From NCBI GenBank assembly GCA_946628415.1, contig CAMOWK010000001.1, forward strand, positions 1 to 64,000: 64,000 nt of DNA. The letters run 5' to 3'. This DNA is from an uncultured Lachnospiraceae bacterium. GTDB taxonomy: Bacteria > Bacillota > Clostridia > Lachnospirales > Lachnospiraceae. The translations under genes were made by a program, and so were the position numbers. Under the pieces are notes generated by a model. It ran no database searches, had not been told where the DNA came from, and was given only the letters and a program-made list of their open reading frames with translations. Of the stretch, positions 30,885-43,483 are shown piece after piece; the stretch's first letter is position 1; every line of letters begins with the position of its first letter.

Positions 30885-32120
30885 TTATTCATATCTTTCA
30901 TCTATAACTCTTTTTGTCTTCTTTTCAGACCTAGGAAGAACTCCTATTTCAACAACCTTAACTATAGGAGTAAAGCCTATTCGGCTCTTTACCTTTTGAG
31001 CTATATCACTGCTCATTTTTGCAAAATCGACTGTACCGTTAGTTTCAACATATATACGGAGCGTATCCTTTCCGTCTACGTGTGAGATTCTTATCTGGTA
31101 CTCACTTGATAGTTCAGGGAAGTTACGAAGAATCTCTTCAATCTGGGCAGGAAATACATTTACGCCCTTAATCTTCATCATATCATCCGTTCTGCCCATA
31201 ATGACATCAAGTCTAGGGAATTTACAGCCGCACTTACATTCACCCGGAATTATACGGGAAAGATCATGTGTTCTGTATCTTATAAGCGGAGCCCCCTCTT
31301 TTACAAGAGTTGTGATAACTATCTCACCAAATTCACCGTCAGGAAGAACTTCTCCCGTCTTAGGATCTATAATCTCAACATAGATAAAATCATCCCAGTA
31401 ATGCATTCCTGTTTCTCCCGGGCAGTTGATTCCTATACCCGGTCCGTATATTTCCGTAAGTCCGTATATATCATAAAGCTCTATACCGAGTTCATTTGAG
31501 ATTCTTTCTCTCATTGTCTTTCCCCAGCGTTCTGAACCTATGATACCCTTCTTTAAATGAATCTTGTCCTTTATACCCCTCTTCTCAATCTCTTCTGCAA
31601 GAAGAAGTGCATATGAAGATGTAGAACAAAGAACCGTAGTCTTAAGATCCATCATCATCTGAAGCTGTTTATCTGTATTGCCCGGTCCCATAGGAACTGC
31701 CATTGCTCCAAGCTTTTCTGCTCCCGCCTGAAAACCTATACCGGCTGTCCAGAGTCCGTATCCCGGTGTTATATGAATTCTGTCCTTATTTGTTACACCT
31801 GCCATCTCATAGCAGCGGGCAAACATTGTTGCCCAGTCATCTACATCCTTCTTGGTATAAGGAATTATTACAGGGAGTCCTGTCGTTCCCGATGATGAAT
31901 GTATTCTGACAATCTCTTCTTCAGGTGCAGTCATAAGTCCGAGCGGATAAGCGTCTCTTAAATCATTTTTTTCCGAAAAAGGAAGTTTTTCAAAATCCTC
32001 ACTTGAATTTACACTTGAAATACCTGCTTCTGCGAGCTTTCTTCCGTAGAAGCTTCCGGAAGCTATAAGTGCCTTAATTCTTCCGTTAACAAGTTTTATC
32101 TGTTCATCACTAATCTTCAT
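30885..32120 (-). CDS. paaK: Phenylacetate-CoA ligase (PaaK-type)
   Basis: This AMP-forming ligase activates arylacetates to CoA thioesters. The 411-residue protein has the adenylate motif SSSGTTGLPVIIPYT, YGLTEIYGPG, and the C-terminal GRTDDMMKIKGVNVFPAQIEE. It belongs to the short anaerobic PaaK group common next to iorAB. The start is 12 bp downstream of iorB. Together with IorAB it could make arylpyruvates from arylacetates (see findings). Confidence 0.92.
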   Translation of the reverse strand: MKISDEQIKLVNGRIKALIASGSFYGRKLAEAGISSVNSSEDFEKLPFSEKNDLRDAYPLGLMTAPEEEIVRIHSSSGTTGLPVIIPYTKKDVDDWATMFARCYEMAGVTNKDRIHITPGYGLWTAGIGFQAGAEKLGAMAVPMGPGNTDKQLQMMMDLKTTVLCSTSSYALLLAEEIEKRGIKDKIHLKKGIIGSERWGKTMRERISNELGIELYDIYGLTEIYGPGIGINCPGETGMHYWDDFIYVEIIDPKTGEVLPDGEFGEIVITTLVKEGAPLIRYRTHDLSRIIPGECKCGCKFPRLDVIMGRTDDMMKIKGVNVFPAQIEEILRNFPELSSEYQIRISHVDGKDTLRIYVETNGTVDFAKMSSDIAQKVKSRIGFTPIVKVVEIGVLPRSEKKTKRVIDERYE

Positions 32121-32131
32121 CTAAAACCTCC

Positions 32132-32704
32132 TTAAATATCTTTCCTTAATGCTTTTTCATTAAGTTTTATAAACTTTTCCTTCACAAGCCCTTTCATGGC
32201 AGTAACCGCTTCGTCTATTGTAAGATCAAGAGCTCCGGTTCTTATCGCCTCACCGAGAAGAACCATATTAAGTGCCTTAAGGCTTCCCAGTCCGGCACAT
32301 ATTTCATCTCCGTCTATTACAGTCAGATTATTTATCTTATGACTGAGATACGAAATAATGCTTTCTTCATCATATTTCATATCCGAAAGAGTAGCCGTAA
32401 CAGGTCTTATTATATGCTTACTGGTTATAACGAATCCGTCTTTTTTTAGATAAGGCAGCATTCTTACAGCTTCACCCGGTTCGAATCCGATGATTATGTC
32501 CGCCTCACCAAGACCTATCATAGGAGACGATGCATCATCTCCGATTTTTACATAGCTTGTAACACTTCCGCCTCTTTGTGACATACCTATGGTCTCGGCA
32601 CTCATAACCTTTATACCTTTATGTATGGAAGATGCCGCAAGAACCTTGGAGGCAAGAACCGTTCCCTGTCCGCCGACGCCGGCAAGTATAATATTTTTTG
32701 ACAT
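32132..32704 (-). CDS. iorB: Indolepyruvate:ferredoxin oxidoreductase, beta subunit
   Basis: IorB is the gamma-type subunit of the two-subunit aryl 2-oxoacid oxidoreductase. The 190-residue protein begins with IILAGVGGQGTVLASKVLA and has SQRGGSVTSYVKIG, both typical of the family. It starts 4 bp after iorA and precedes paaK. Confidence 0.95.
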   Translation of the reverse strand: MSKNIILAGVGGQGTVLASKVLAASSIHKGIKVMSAETIGMSQRGGSVTSYVKIGDDASSPMIGLGEADIIIGFEPGEAVRMLPYLKKDGFVITSKHIIRPVTATLSDMKYDEESIISYLSHKINNLTVIDGDEICAGLGSLKALNMVLLGEAIRTGALDLTIDEAVTAMKGLVKEKFIKLNEKALRKDI

Positions 32705-32708
32705 TAGC

Positions 32709-34517
32709 TTAACCTTCCCTTCTTATGGCATCAACAGGACATACCTGACTGCAAAGCCCACAACCTGTGCACAGACTCTTATCTATACTGATATGACCAT
32801 TATCGTTAATAATAGCAGGACAGCCAAGTTCTCTGATGCATTTTTTACATTTAATGCATTTATCCTGATCCACACAGTATGGCTTTTCAGGCGGAACCAG
32901 CGCTATACATGGTGATTTAAAGATAATAGCTTTAACTCCCGGCTTTTCCGCCGCTCTTTTAACTACATCTATAGCCTTATATAGCTGAAGAGGATCAACC
33001 GTTTCAACAAAATCAAGTCCGATTCCTCTAAGTATATTTTCAATACTTACCTTTGAGACAATTTCTCCCATCATAGTCTCACCCGTACCGGGATGAGGCT
33101 GATGACCTGTCATGGCAGTTGTCGAATTATCAAGTACAATCAGTGTAAGATCAGCCTGATTATATACTGCATTAACCACTCCGGTGATTCCTGATGAAAA
33201 GAAGGTTGAATCACCAACAAAAGCAAATGCCTTAGTATCTTTTTCTATATGGTAAATGCCCTGCGCTATATTTATACCGGCACCCATGCAGAGGCAGGTA
33301 TCAACCATATCAAGCGGCATTGCATTTCCAAGTGTATAACATCCTATGTCCCCGGCAAAAAGAGTCTTTTTCCCCGCCATCGCCTTTTTTACAGCATAGA
33401 ATGATGCTCTGTGAGGACAGCCCGCACAAAGAACCGGAGGTCTTACAGGAAGATCGGGTGCATCGCTTATATCAAACAGATTGGTTTCTTCTTCGCTACC
33501 GGTAAATGCATTTATGCATTTTTTTACAATATCAATAGTGTATTCTCCGGCTTTCGGTGCATCCCCTGAAAGTTTTCCTCTGACTTTTATCTTTAGTCCT
33601 GTCTTTCCGGCAGTATATATAAGACCCCTTTCGATTACGGGATCCAGTTCTTCCATTACAAGAACTTCGTCAAGGTTCTCCATGAAATCAGCTGCAAGCT
33701 TTTCAGGAAACGGGAACTCTGTTCCAATCTTAAGTACGGGTATATCATCCCTATCTTTAAGCACTTCTTTTACATATGTAAATGAAACGCCGCCCGTAGC
33801 AATGCCTTTCTTTTTGCCACTCGTATCTCCTAAAATAAAATTTAAGTGAGAATCGGAAAGAACATCCTTTAAAAGTTCATTTCTGTTTTCTATTTTTTCG
33901 TGATTTGCAAGGGAAAGCTTAGGGAATATAACCCATCTCTTTGAATCTTTTACAAAACCCTCCGGAGTATTCTTATAATACTCATCTCTGTCTTTTATAT
34001 CTAAAGACATATATCCATGACTTACTCTTGTTGTAGAACGGAGAAATACAGGCGTTTTATATTCCTCTGAAAATGAAAAAGCTTCCTGTATCATGTTATA
34101 AGCTTCAAAAGGGTCTGAAGGGTCAAACACCGGAACTTTACTGAACATAGCAAAAGTCCTTGTATCCTGTTCGGTCTGAGAAGATATCGGTCCCGGATCA
34201 TCCGCAACCAGAATAACCATTCCACCCTTAATACCAACATATTCAAGACTCATTAAAGGATCAGCCGCAACATTAAGCCCCACCTGCTTCATGGTAACAA
34301 GTGTTCTGGCACCGGCGTACGCCGCACCTGCTGCAACTTCAAGAGCAGCCTTTTCATTTACGGACCACTCTACATAAGTATCATCTGTCCTTATCTTTGC
34401 AACAGTTTCCAGCACCTCTGTGGACGGCGTGCCCGGATATCCGGAAACAAGATTTACTCCTGCCGCAACAGCTCCGTAAGCTATAGCCTGATTACCCATT
34501 AAAAACTCTTTATGCAT
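32709..34517 (-). CDS. iorA: Indolepyruvate:ferredoxin oxidoreductase, alpha subunit
   Basis: IorA converts aryl 2-oxoacids to arylacyl-CoA with ferredoxin, reversibly. The 602-residue protein has the N-terminal pyrimidine-binding domain (LMGNQAIAYGAVAAGVNLVSGYPGTPSTE), a ThDP motif around GDIGCYTLG and FVGDSTFF, and a C-terminal two-cluster ferredoxin (CIKCKKCIRELGCP and CTGCGLCSQVCP). It starts 12 bp after the CmpB-type gene. Confidence 0.95.
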   Translation of the reverse strand: MHKEFLMGNQAIAYGAVAAGVNLVSGYPGTPSTEVLETVAKIRTDDTYVEWSVNEKAALEVAAGAAYAGARTLVTMKQVGLNVAADPLMSLEYVGIKGGMVILVADDPGPISSQTEQDTRTFAMFSKVPVFDPSDPFEAYNMIQEAFSFSEEYKTPVFLRSTTRVSHGYMSLDIKDRDEYYKNTPEGFVKDSKRWVIFPKLSLANHEKIENRNELLKDVLSDSHLNFILGDTSGKKKGIATGGVSFTYVKEVLKDRDDIPVLKIGTEFPFPEKLAADFMENLDEVLVMEELDPVIERGLIYTAGKTGLKIKVRGKLSGDAPKAGEYTIDIVKKCINAFTGSEEETNLFDISDAPDLPVRPPVLCAGCPHRASFYAVKKAMAGKKTLFAGDIGCYTLGNAMPLDMVDTCLCMGAGINIAQGIYHIEKDTKAFAFVGDSTFFSSGITGVVNAVYNQADLTLIVLDNSTTAMTGHQPHPGTGETMMGEIVSKVSIENILRGIGLDFVETVDPLQLYKAIDVVKRAAEKPGVKAIIFKSPCIALVPPEKPYCVDQDKCIKCKKCIRELGCPAIINDNGHISIDKSLCTGCGLCSQVCPVDAIRREG

Positions 34518-34528
34518 GCTAAATCACC

Positions 34529-35377
34529 TTAATCCAAATTATTATCAGTGCCGTCATTTGACGCACTGTCATCATTATTGCCGCGGATCTTCTGTACAAC
34601 TTTGTTATTTACGATAAGATCCTTGCCTTTTTTCATGCTTCTTCCGATACGTCCGCTCATAACACGGTCTCTGTATTCTTCAAACGAACCACGGAAATCA
34701 CGCTCCGAAAATACAGCAAAACGGCGAAGTATCCTCTTTGGTCTTTCGGTTATCTTCTCCCTGTAACCGTTAATACTGTCAAGAAAGTCATTGTATCTTA
34801 CGACTATATTATGCTCAACCGCAAAGTTTTTGACCTTAACAACAAGATTAAACGAAAAGACAAGGTCAATGACAAAAATTCCATAAAAGAATCCTATTGC
34901 AAATGAAAATGTAAGGTTTCTCGATAACCAGTCAACGGCCTCCATAGTATATGGATGAACCAGATAATAGTACCCTATTCCGAGAAGCCCCCACATCAGT
35001 GTATAAAGAGGACAGATTATACCTTTAAAATTAAGCCATTCATCCGTATAGTCCCAAAGCTGAACTTTAAGGACATTTATAAATATCAGTCCCGCCACAA
35101 GCTCGATAGATGTAAGCACGAATGCCATTATAAAGAATGTCATGAGGACTCCCATCCATCCGGGCATCAGATACTTTGTATAGAAATCACACACAAGATA
35201 ACAGATCACCTGACCAAAGCCATATACAGGAAGATAAGGTCCCATAAGGAATCCGGGATTTTCCCATTTATGACTGACTGATTTAACAGGCGCATATCTT
35301 CTGAAGAAAAGTTCACCTATCCAGCCGACAACGCTTCCGACCGAAAATAGAAATGCAAGTTTAATAAAATAATTCAT
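34529..35377 (-). CDS. Polytopic membrane protein, CmpB/ABC-transporter type IV family
   Basis: The 282-residue protein has about four or five hydrophobic segments in the first 180 residues and a basic cytosolic tail. The N-terminal GSVVGWIGELFFRR and ENPGFLMGPYLPVYGFG match the CmpB (PF06541) family, annotated as a putative ABC-transporter component without proven function. It starts two bases after the GH3 stop, and iorA follows 11 bp later, so transcriptional linkage with both is likely. Confidence 0.75.
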   Translation of the reverse strand: MNYFIKLAFLFSVGSVVGWIGELFFRRYAPVKSVSHKWENPGFLMGPYLPVYGFGQVICYLVCDFYTKYLMPGWMGVLMTFFIMAFVLTSIELVAGLIFINVLKVQLWDYTDEWLNFKGIICPLYTLMWGLLGIGYYYLVHPYTMEAVDWLSRNLTFSFAIGFFYGIFVIDLVFSFNLVVKVKNFAVEHNIVVRYNDFLDSINGYREKITERPKRILRRFAVFSERDFRGSFEEYRDRVMSGRIGRSMKKGKDLIVNNKVVQKIRGNNDDSASNDGTDNNLD

Positions 35378-35379
35378 AA

Positions 35380-37875
35380 CTACTCTTCTACTTCTGTAGA
35401 AATCTCCTCTATATAGAATATCTTTCTTCCGGTTTCAAACTGCATCTTACCCTGTGATGCATTATAAAACATCATATCATCCTTTTCCGGATAAAGAGTT
35501 ACATTTCTTGTTTCACCCGGAAGAATGCCACTTTCTCTTGTAAATGCACACAGCCTTTTTATAGGGCGCGTCTCCCCTTCTTTATCCTGCCTGAAGAAAA
35601 GCGGAATTGAAATATCAGACACCATATCTCCGGCATTAGTTACATTTACACTAACCTTGTAGGAATCTTCTTTGCTTAAGACTGTCATATCACTGAACTT
35701 AAAATCTGTGTAAGAAAGACCGTACCCAAATGGATAAAGGACTTCTTTATCAAAATACATATATGTCCTCGGGCTTCCTATGATATCATAATCATTCTTA
35801 TCAGGAATATCCGCATCACATCTGTACCACGTGGAAGGAAGTCTTCCTGCAGGTGAATACTTTCCGTAAAGAACGCTTGAAAGACCATTTCCAAATTCTT
35901 CACTTCCAAATGCAGAGTAAATTATGGCGTTAACTTTCCCGGATGAATCTTCAGCCGAGACACCAAGCGGTGCATTTGCCGCAAGCACAAGAACATTTTT
36001 ATCAAATGTATCGCTGATCATACCGTACACGGCTCTCTGGAAAGGAGGCAGCTCTATCGTTGTTCTGTCTCTTTCCTCACGGCAGTTAATGATAGGATGA
36101 AGTCCGAATACTCCCAGCGATACATCTACGCCTTTCTCTTTTATCATGGATATTTTATCTTCAGGCGATACTACTGTTTCAAAATGTATGTCAGAATAAA
36201 CCGGGTCGCCATCAAAGCCAAGTAAACCGCTTATTCTTTCATCCTCCCAGAAAGAAGCTGCATTTTCGTCATTAAAGCTGATTATTCTTCCGAACTTATC
36301 GGACAGCATAAACTCTTCTTCTGCAAACCATCCGTAAGCTTCTTCGGAAATAGCATAAACCTTTTCCCTCTTTTCAGGATTTGTTAGTACTATATCATCA
36401 GGGCTTTTAAGTGAAAGAAGTCTGCCTGTCGATTTTGACCTGATGGTAAGTCTTTTTTCATCCCAGAGCATGATGGAGAATACTTCCGCATCTTCCTTAT
36501 CTACAGGAATAACCTCGAAAGAATCCCTGCTAAGGGACGGATCTGCCTTCATGAATAAAACGTGACTGTATTTATCAATAAGGATACTTTCTTTTGAAAG
36601 TCCGAGATACTTGTCACCAAAAGCTATTCTTACTTCCGGGAACAGCTCATCCTTAACCACTTTACTTTTTCCAAGTTCTGTGTATTCATCAAGGATTGCC
36701 TCGTAAAGTGTCACAGTATGATCAGGGATACCGCTGTACCAGTCAAGAGGACATCTGTCAGCAAAAGGTCCAAGGAGAGCTATGCTCTTTTCATTATTCA
36801 GCGGCAAGGTACCGTCATTTTTAAGAAGAACAACTGCTTCTTTAGCAGCCTTCCTTGAAACTTCTCTTGAAAGTGGTGTATTAACCTTCGTGATATTATA
36901 GTACTTCTTTGGAAATACATTTTCACTGAAGATACCGTTTCTTGCATAAGTCGTAAATTTATTTTTAAGACATCTGTCCAGTTCTTCTTCCGTAAGAATA
37001 CCATTTGCAAGAGCTGTTCTTAATGCATCACTTACCTTTTCCTTGTCATCGGAAAAAACATCAACCCCTGACTTAATTGCCGTTGCAACTGTATATGAAT
37101 CCTCATCAAAAACCTTCTGATACTGTGCAACCTGAACCATTGCATTCGCATCACATACAACATGACTGAGACCCCATTTTTTAAGGATGTTACCGACATC
37201 GGGATTAAGAATACCCGGTACGTTATTAATGAGATTATATGCTGTCATTACCGCTTCCGGATCACTTTTCTTTATGCAAAGTCTGAAGACTTCCATATAA
37301 TATTCATGTTTCAGTCTGTCATTTATAACTGAATTATCTGTAAATCTTCCCTCTTCAACATTATTCCCAAAGAAATGCTTAAGCGTAGCTCCTATCTTCA
37401 CATATACGGGATCATCGCCCTTCATTCCTCTTATATAAGCGCCGGCCATGGATGCAGAAAGAACAGGATCTTCACCGTAAGCCTCTTCATTTCTTCCCCA
37501 TCTCGGATCCCTCGCCATATCAATGGTAGGTGCCCACATGGTAAGAGCTCTGCTTCTTCTTTCGTTATAAAGCGACCTTCCTTCATCACCTACAACTTTT
37601 CCGATTTCTTCCATGAGTTCAGTATCAAACATTGAAGCCATCCCGTAAGGATTCGGAAATACTGTCGTAAATTCAGTAATGCCAAGATCAAAGCTTTGAT
37701 CATGACGAGCCTGTACCCCGTGTGCAGCTTCACCCCAAAGGCCTGTTTCAGGGATGCCAAGCCTTTCTATCTTATTACCTGAACTTGACAAAGAATCACA
37801 CTTTTCAGAAATAGTCATTTCCTTAATAATGTTATCAATCTTATCCGATAGCTCTTTTGGAATTCTTTCTTTCAT
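35380..37875 (-). CDS. Glycoside hydrolase family 3 enzyme with internal insert domain
   Basis: The 831-residue protein has no signal peptide and is probably cytosolic, acting on imported oligosaccharides (beta-glucosidase or beta-xylosidase class). The N-terminal GH3 barrel has IERLGIPETGLWGEAAHGV, RDPRWGRNEEAYGEDP and the probable nucleophile Asp in SHVVCDANAM. The C-terminal alpha/beta sandwich (EAVVLLKNDGTLPL, then APLGVSAEDSSG) and fibronectin-III-like tail (YPFGYGLSYTDFKFSD) follow. Between the domains, roughly residues 405-555, lies an inserted beta-rich segment (HVLFMKADPSLS, RLTIRSKSTGRLLSLKS) resembling a fascin-like fold. Substrate cannot be assigned. Confidence 0.88.
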   Translation of the reverse strand: MKERIPKELSDKIDNIIKEMTISEKCDSLSSSGNKIERLGIPETGLWGEAAHGVQARHDQSFDLGITEFTTVFPNPYGMASMFDTELMEEIGKVVGDEGRSLYNERRSRALTMWAPTIDMARDPRWGRNEEAYGEDPVLSASMAGAYIRGMKGDDPVYVKIGATLKHFFGNNVEEGRFTDNSVINDRLKHEYYMEVFRLCIKKSDPEAVMTAYNLINNVPGILNPDVGNILKKWGLSHVVCDANAMVQVAQYQKVFDEDSYTVATAIKSGVDVFSDDKEKVSDALRTALANGILTEEELDRCLKNKFTTYARNGIFSENVFPKKYYNITKVNTPLSREVSRKAAKEAVVLLKNDGTLPLNNEKSIALLGPFADRCPLDWYSGIPDHTVTLYEAILDEYTELGKSKVVKDELFPEVRIAFGDKYLGLSKESILIDKYSHVLFMKADPSLSRDSFEVIPVDKEDAEVFSIMLWDEKRLTIRSKSTGRLLSLKSPDDIVLTNPEKREKVYAISEEAYGWFAEEEFMLSDKFGRIISFNDENAASFWEDERISGLLGFDGDPVYSDIHFETVVSPEDKISMIKEKGVDVSLGVFGLHPIINCREERDRTTIELPPFQRAVYGMISDTFDKNVLVLAANAPLGVSAEDSSGKVNAIIYSAFGSEEFGNGLSSVLYGKYSPAGRLPSTWYRCDADIPDKNDYDIIGSPRTYMYFDKEVLYPFGYGLSYTDFKFSDMTVLSKEDSYKVSVNVTNAGDMVSDISIPLFFRQDKEGETRPIKRLCAFTRESGILPGETRNVTLYPEKDDMMFYNASQGKMQFETGRKIFYIEEISTEVEE

Positions 37876-37974
37876 ATGGACTCCTCATAACAAAACAATT
37901 AAGGGCACAAATCCGCGCACAATATCTACTTTATTATATTACTAAAGGGTCAAAAAATACATAACTTTTTAAAA

Positions 37975-38016
37975 TGAATATTATTCATAAATATGCATAA
38001 AATGATTAATTATTGT
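37975..38016. promoter_or_regulatory. ARG-box-like operator pair upstream of carB
   Basis: TGAATATTATTCA (37975-37987) is the ARG-box palindrome with one base fewer in its centre; TGATTAATTATTGT (38003-38016) matches 11 of 14 core positions of TGAATAATTATTCA. They lie upstream of carB, an arginine-pathway gene regulated by ArgR in other bacteria. AT-richness lowers certainty. Confidence 0.4.
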
Positions 38017-38101
38017 ATATTTTAGCTATTATTATTCAAAAAAAAGAAAAAAATCTTTGTGAAAATTATTTTATAAATGTATGGAAATTTATATATACGG
38101 G

Positions 38102-38110
38102 TGTTATAAT
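38102..38110 (+). promoter_or_regulatory. Putative carB promoter (extended -10)
   Basis: TGTTATAAT is an extended -10 element about 47 bp before the carB ATG; the -35 position (38082-38087, TGGAAA) is weak. AGGAGGG (about 38143-38149) is the ribosome binding site. Confidence 0.55.
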
Positions 38111-38156
38111 ACGTAAGATTTAGGTCTACGTTAATTTTTATTAGGAGGGAATAGAC

Positions 38157-41381
<3,225 letters not shown>

Positions 41382-41402
41382 GAGTCTTTAAAAGAATAAA
41401 TA

Positions 41403-41451
41403 AAAATGGAAGCGAATCATGAGGTAACTCAGAAATTTGCTTCCATTTTTT
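41403..41451. terminator. Bidirectional terminator between carB and GH32
   Basis: A perfect 11-bp stem (AAAATGGAAGC, 41403-41413, with GCTTCCATTTT, 41439-41449) encloses a smaller TGAG/CTCA hairpin. U runs occur on both strands, so it can end the two convergent transcripts. Confidence 0.9.
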
Positions 41452-41469
41452 ATAATAAATGAATTATAT

Positions 41470-42960
41470 TCAAACTACAAAATCATCAACAACTGACGAT
41501 CTCAGTTCCCAAAGTCTGCATGATGCATTTTCAGGAAAAATGTAATAGCATTCTTCATCTGTCGGAAATACTCTGGATGTAAATACCGCTTCTCCATCAT
41601 TTACAAATACTTCTATACTGCTGCTGTCAATAAAAACACTTAGTTTTGAAAGCGGTTCGATAAGTGTATATTCTCTTACATCGCCGACACCGGGGTTTAC
41701 TCTGTTACCAAGTAATGATCTGTCTACGGAAATCATCCTTTTTTCTGTATCATATTCAAATCTGATACCACCACTCCCATCTTTATCCGTGAAGAAACAA
41801 AATGAAATTTCATTTCTATATGATTCCGATTTTTTAGAAGATAAATCCGGAATCATTATTTCCATCTCACAGGCTTTTGGAAGCTGTCCCTTACTTCCCT
41901 CTTTCATATCACCACGGAGACTTCTTATTTCAGGTAAAGGTGTTTGAATTAGTCTTCCGCCTTTTACGGAAAGCTTTCTTGCAAGAGTGAGGCAGCCTGA
42001 CCAGCCTTCATTATCAGTCGGATAAGATGCATCCGGAAGTCCCATCCATGCAACAAGTATCTTTGAGTCAGTATCCTGCCCGCCGAAAGCACACTGTGCA
42101 GCGTATGAGTCAAAGCCGAAATCAAGAACATCAAAACCTCCGTCAGGCTTAAAAGTAAATGTATCCCAGTCCATATCGCCTATTATATAAACATTCTGAT
42201 TTGTATTACTTCCTCTGCCGGGCAGTTTTAAATACTGAGGGCAGAAAATAAGAATATCCTTATCACCTATATGTTCCATTGACGGACATTCCCACATCCC
42301 ACCGAAATCATGAAAGCCCGGAACAAAGAGTTCAGCCGCAAATTTCCATCCTGAAAGAAGTCTGCTTGATTCGTAGATAAGAATGGTTCCCCTGTTATCA
42401 TTTGTTCTTGCTCCGATCAGTATATAGTACTTTTTCTTATCTTCGTTATATATAATCTTTGGATCTCTCTGATCAAAAGTATAGTCCGGTGACATTGAGA
42501 ATACAGGTCTATCCAGTTTGAAAAATGGTTTTGTATTGGAAAAGCCGGCAACGCAGGTATAGGAAATCCTTTCTCCGTCCGGCTCCACGTGATTTCCTGT
42601 GTAAAAAAGATATACAGTATCCCCTTCATTATATGCCGTACCTGAAAATGCACCCTGATTTTCATATTCTGTGTCAGGCTTTAAAAAGAGCCCTGCATTT
42701 TTCCAATGGATCAGATCTTTTGAAACCGTATGGTACCAGTGTTTCATACCATGGAACGCTCCCCATGGACACCACTGATAAAAAAGATGCCAGTAACCGT
42801 CATTATAAATAAACCCATTCGGGTCATTTAAAAGTCCGGCTACCGGCTGAATATGAAACGTCTGTCTAAATGACGACTTCTTTACTTTATTATGCAATTC
42901 GGAAATTTCATCTTTGCTTCCCAGAACCGGGCTCATCTCTTCCTTTGTCCACTCATTCAT
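41470..42960 (-). CDS. Glycoside hydrolase family 32 (sucrose-6-phosphate hydrolase / fructanase type)
   Basis: GH32 enzymes cut beta-fructosidic bonds of sucrose, sucrose-6-phosphate or fructans. The 496-residue protein has the nucleophile Asp in GLLNDPNGFIY, the stabilising RDPKII, and the acid/base Glu in WECPSME, then a C-terminal beta-sandwich (about 350-496). No signal peptide is seen, so a cytosolic invertase-like role is likely. The ATG at 42960 follows GAGGT; the frame's first GTG at 42969 lies inside that site. No sugar transporter is adjacent. Confidence 0.92.
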   Translation of the reverse strand: MNEWTKEEMSPVLGSKDEISELHNKVKKSSFRQTFHIQPVAGLLNDPNGFIYNDGYWHLFYQWCPWGAFHGMKHWYHTVSKDLIHWKNAGLFLKPDTEYENQGAFSGTAYNEGDTVYLFYTGNHVEPDGERISYTCVAGFSNTKPFFKLDRPVFSMSPDYTFDQRDPKIIYNEDKKKYYILIGARTNDNRGTILIYESSRLLSGWKFAAELFVPGFHDFGGMWECPSMEHIGDKDILIFCPQYLKLPGRGSNTNQNVYIIGDMDWDTFTFKPDGGFDVLDFGFDSYAAQCAFGGQDTDSKILVAWMGLPDASYPTDNEGWSGCLTLARKLSVKGGRLIQTPLPEIRSLRGDMKEGSKGQLPKACEMEIMIPDLSSKKSESYRNEISFCFFTDKDGSGGIRFEYDTEKRMISVDRSLLGNRVNPGVGDVREYTLIEPLSKLSVFIDSSSIEVFVNDGEAVFTSRVFPTDEECYYIFPENASCRLWELRSSVVDDFVV

Positions 42961-42977
42961 GCATATCACCTCATGTA

Positions 42978-43412
42978 TTATGAACAGTTCCTTGGTTTAA
43001 TAAGATACTGTATCATTCCCGGTCCAAGATAGTCAGTCGGTCGGGCAATGAAGTTATGTCTTTCATAAAACTTTTCACGCCCTTTTGCACACATAAGACA
43101 TAGCATGATTTCTTCACCTTCCTCCGAAAAAGACATAGCCTTTTTCTTTAAAAGTTCAACAATCTCGCCGCCTATACCGCGACCTCTGTATTCAGGAAGG
43201 ACAATGAGATCCTGAATATATACAATGACACTTCCGTCTCCTACAAGTCTTCCCATGCCTATGAGCTTATCGCCGTCATAAACCGAAATCATACAGAGTG
43301 CATTATCAACTGCAAGCTTTGCCTGTCTTTCTGTAAGCTTTTTCCAGCCAACCTTGAGACGAAGCATCAAATAATCTTCTGTACTTATCTTTTGTTCCTT
43401 ATACTCTATCAT
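42978..43412 (-). CDS. GNAT family N-acetyltransferase
   Basis: The 144-residue protein is a single GNAT domain with motif A (YIQDLIVLPEYRGRGIGGEIVELL), which binds acetyl-CoA, and a C-terminal KGREKFYERHNF segment. The acceptor is unknown. It ends 17 bp before GH32, so the two are probably co-transcribed. Confidence 0.88.
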   Translation of the reverse strand: MIEYKEQKISTEDYLMLRLKVGWKKLTERQAKLAVDNALCMISVYDGDKLIGMGRLVGDGSVIVYIQDLIVLPEYRGRGIGGEIVELLKKKAMSFSEEGEEIMLCLMCAKGREKFYERHNFIARPTDYLGPGMIQYLIKPRNCS

Positions 43413-43483
43413 TTTTATATATCCTGTAATTCATGATGTGTATATAATTAAAAATTACAATTCATTTATCAATCTAAATTATA

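Larger units (their letters stand above)
37876..38156. other. Divergent regulatory region between GH3 and carB
   Basis: This very AT-rich 281 bp serves two divergent genes. It holds a TATAAT-like -10 on the minus strand near 37936-37941 for GH3, two ARG-box-like palindromes, and the carB promoter. No small gene is visible. Confidence 0.55.
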
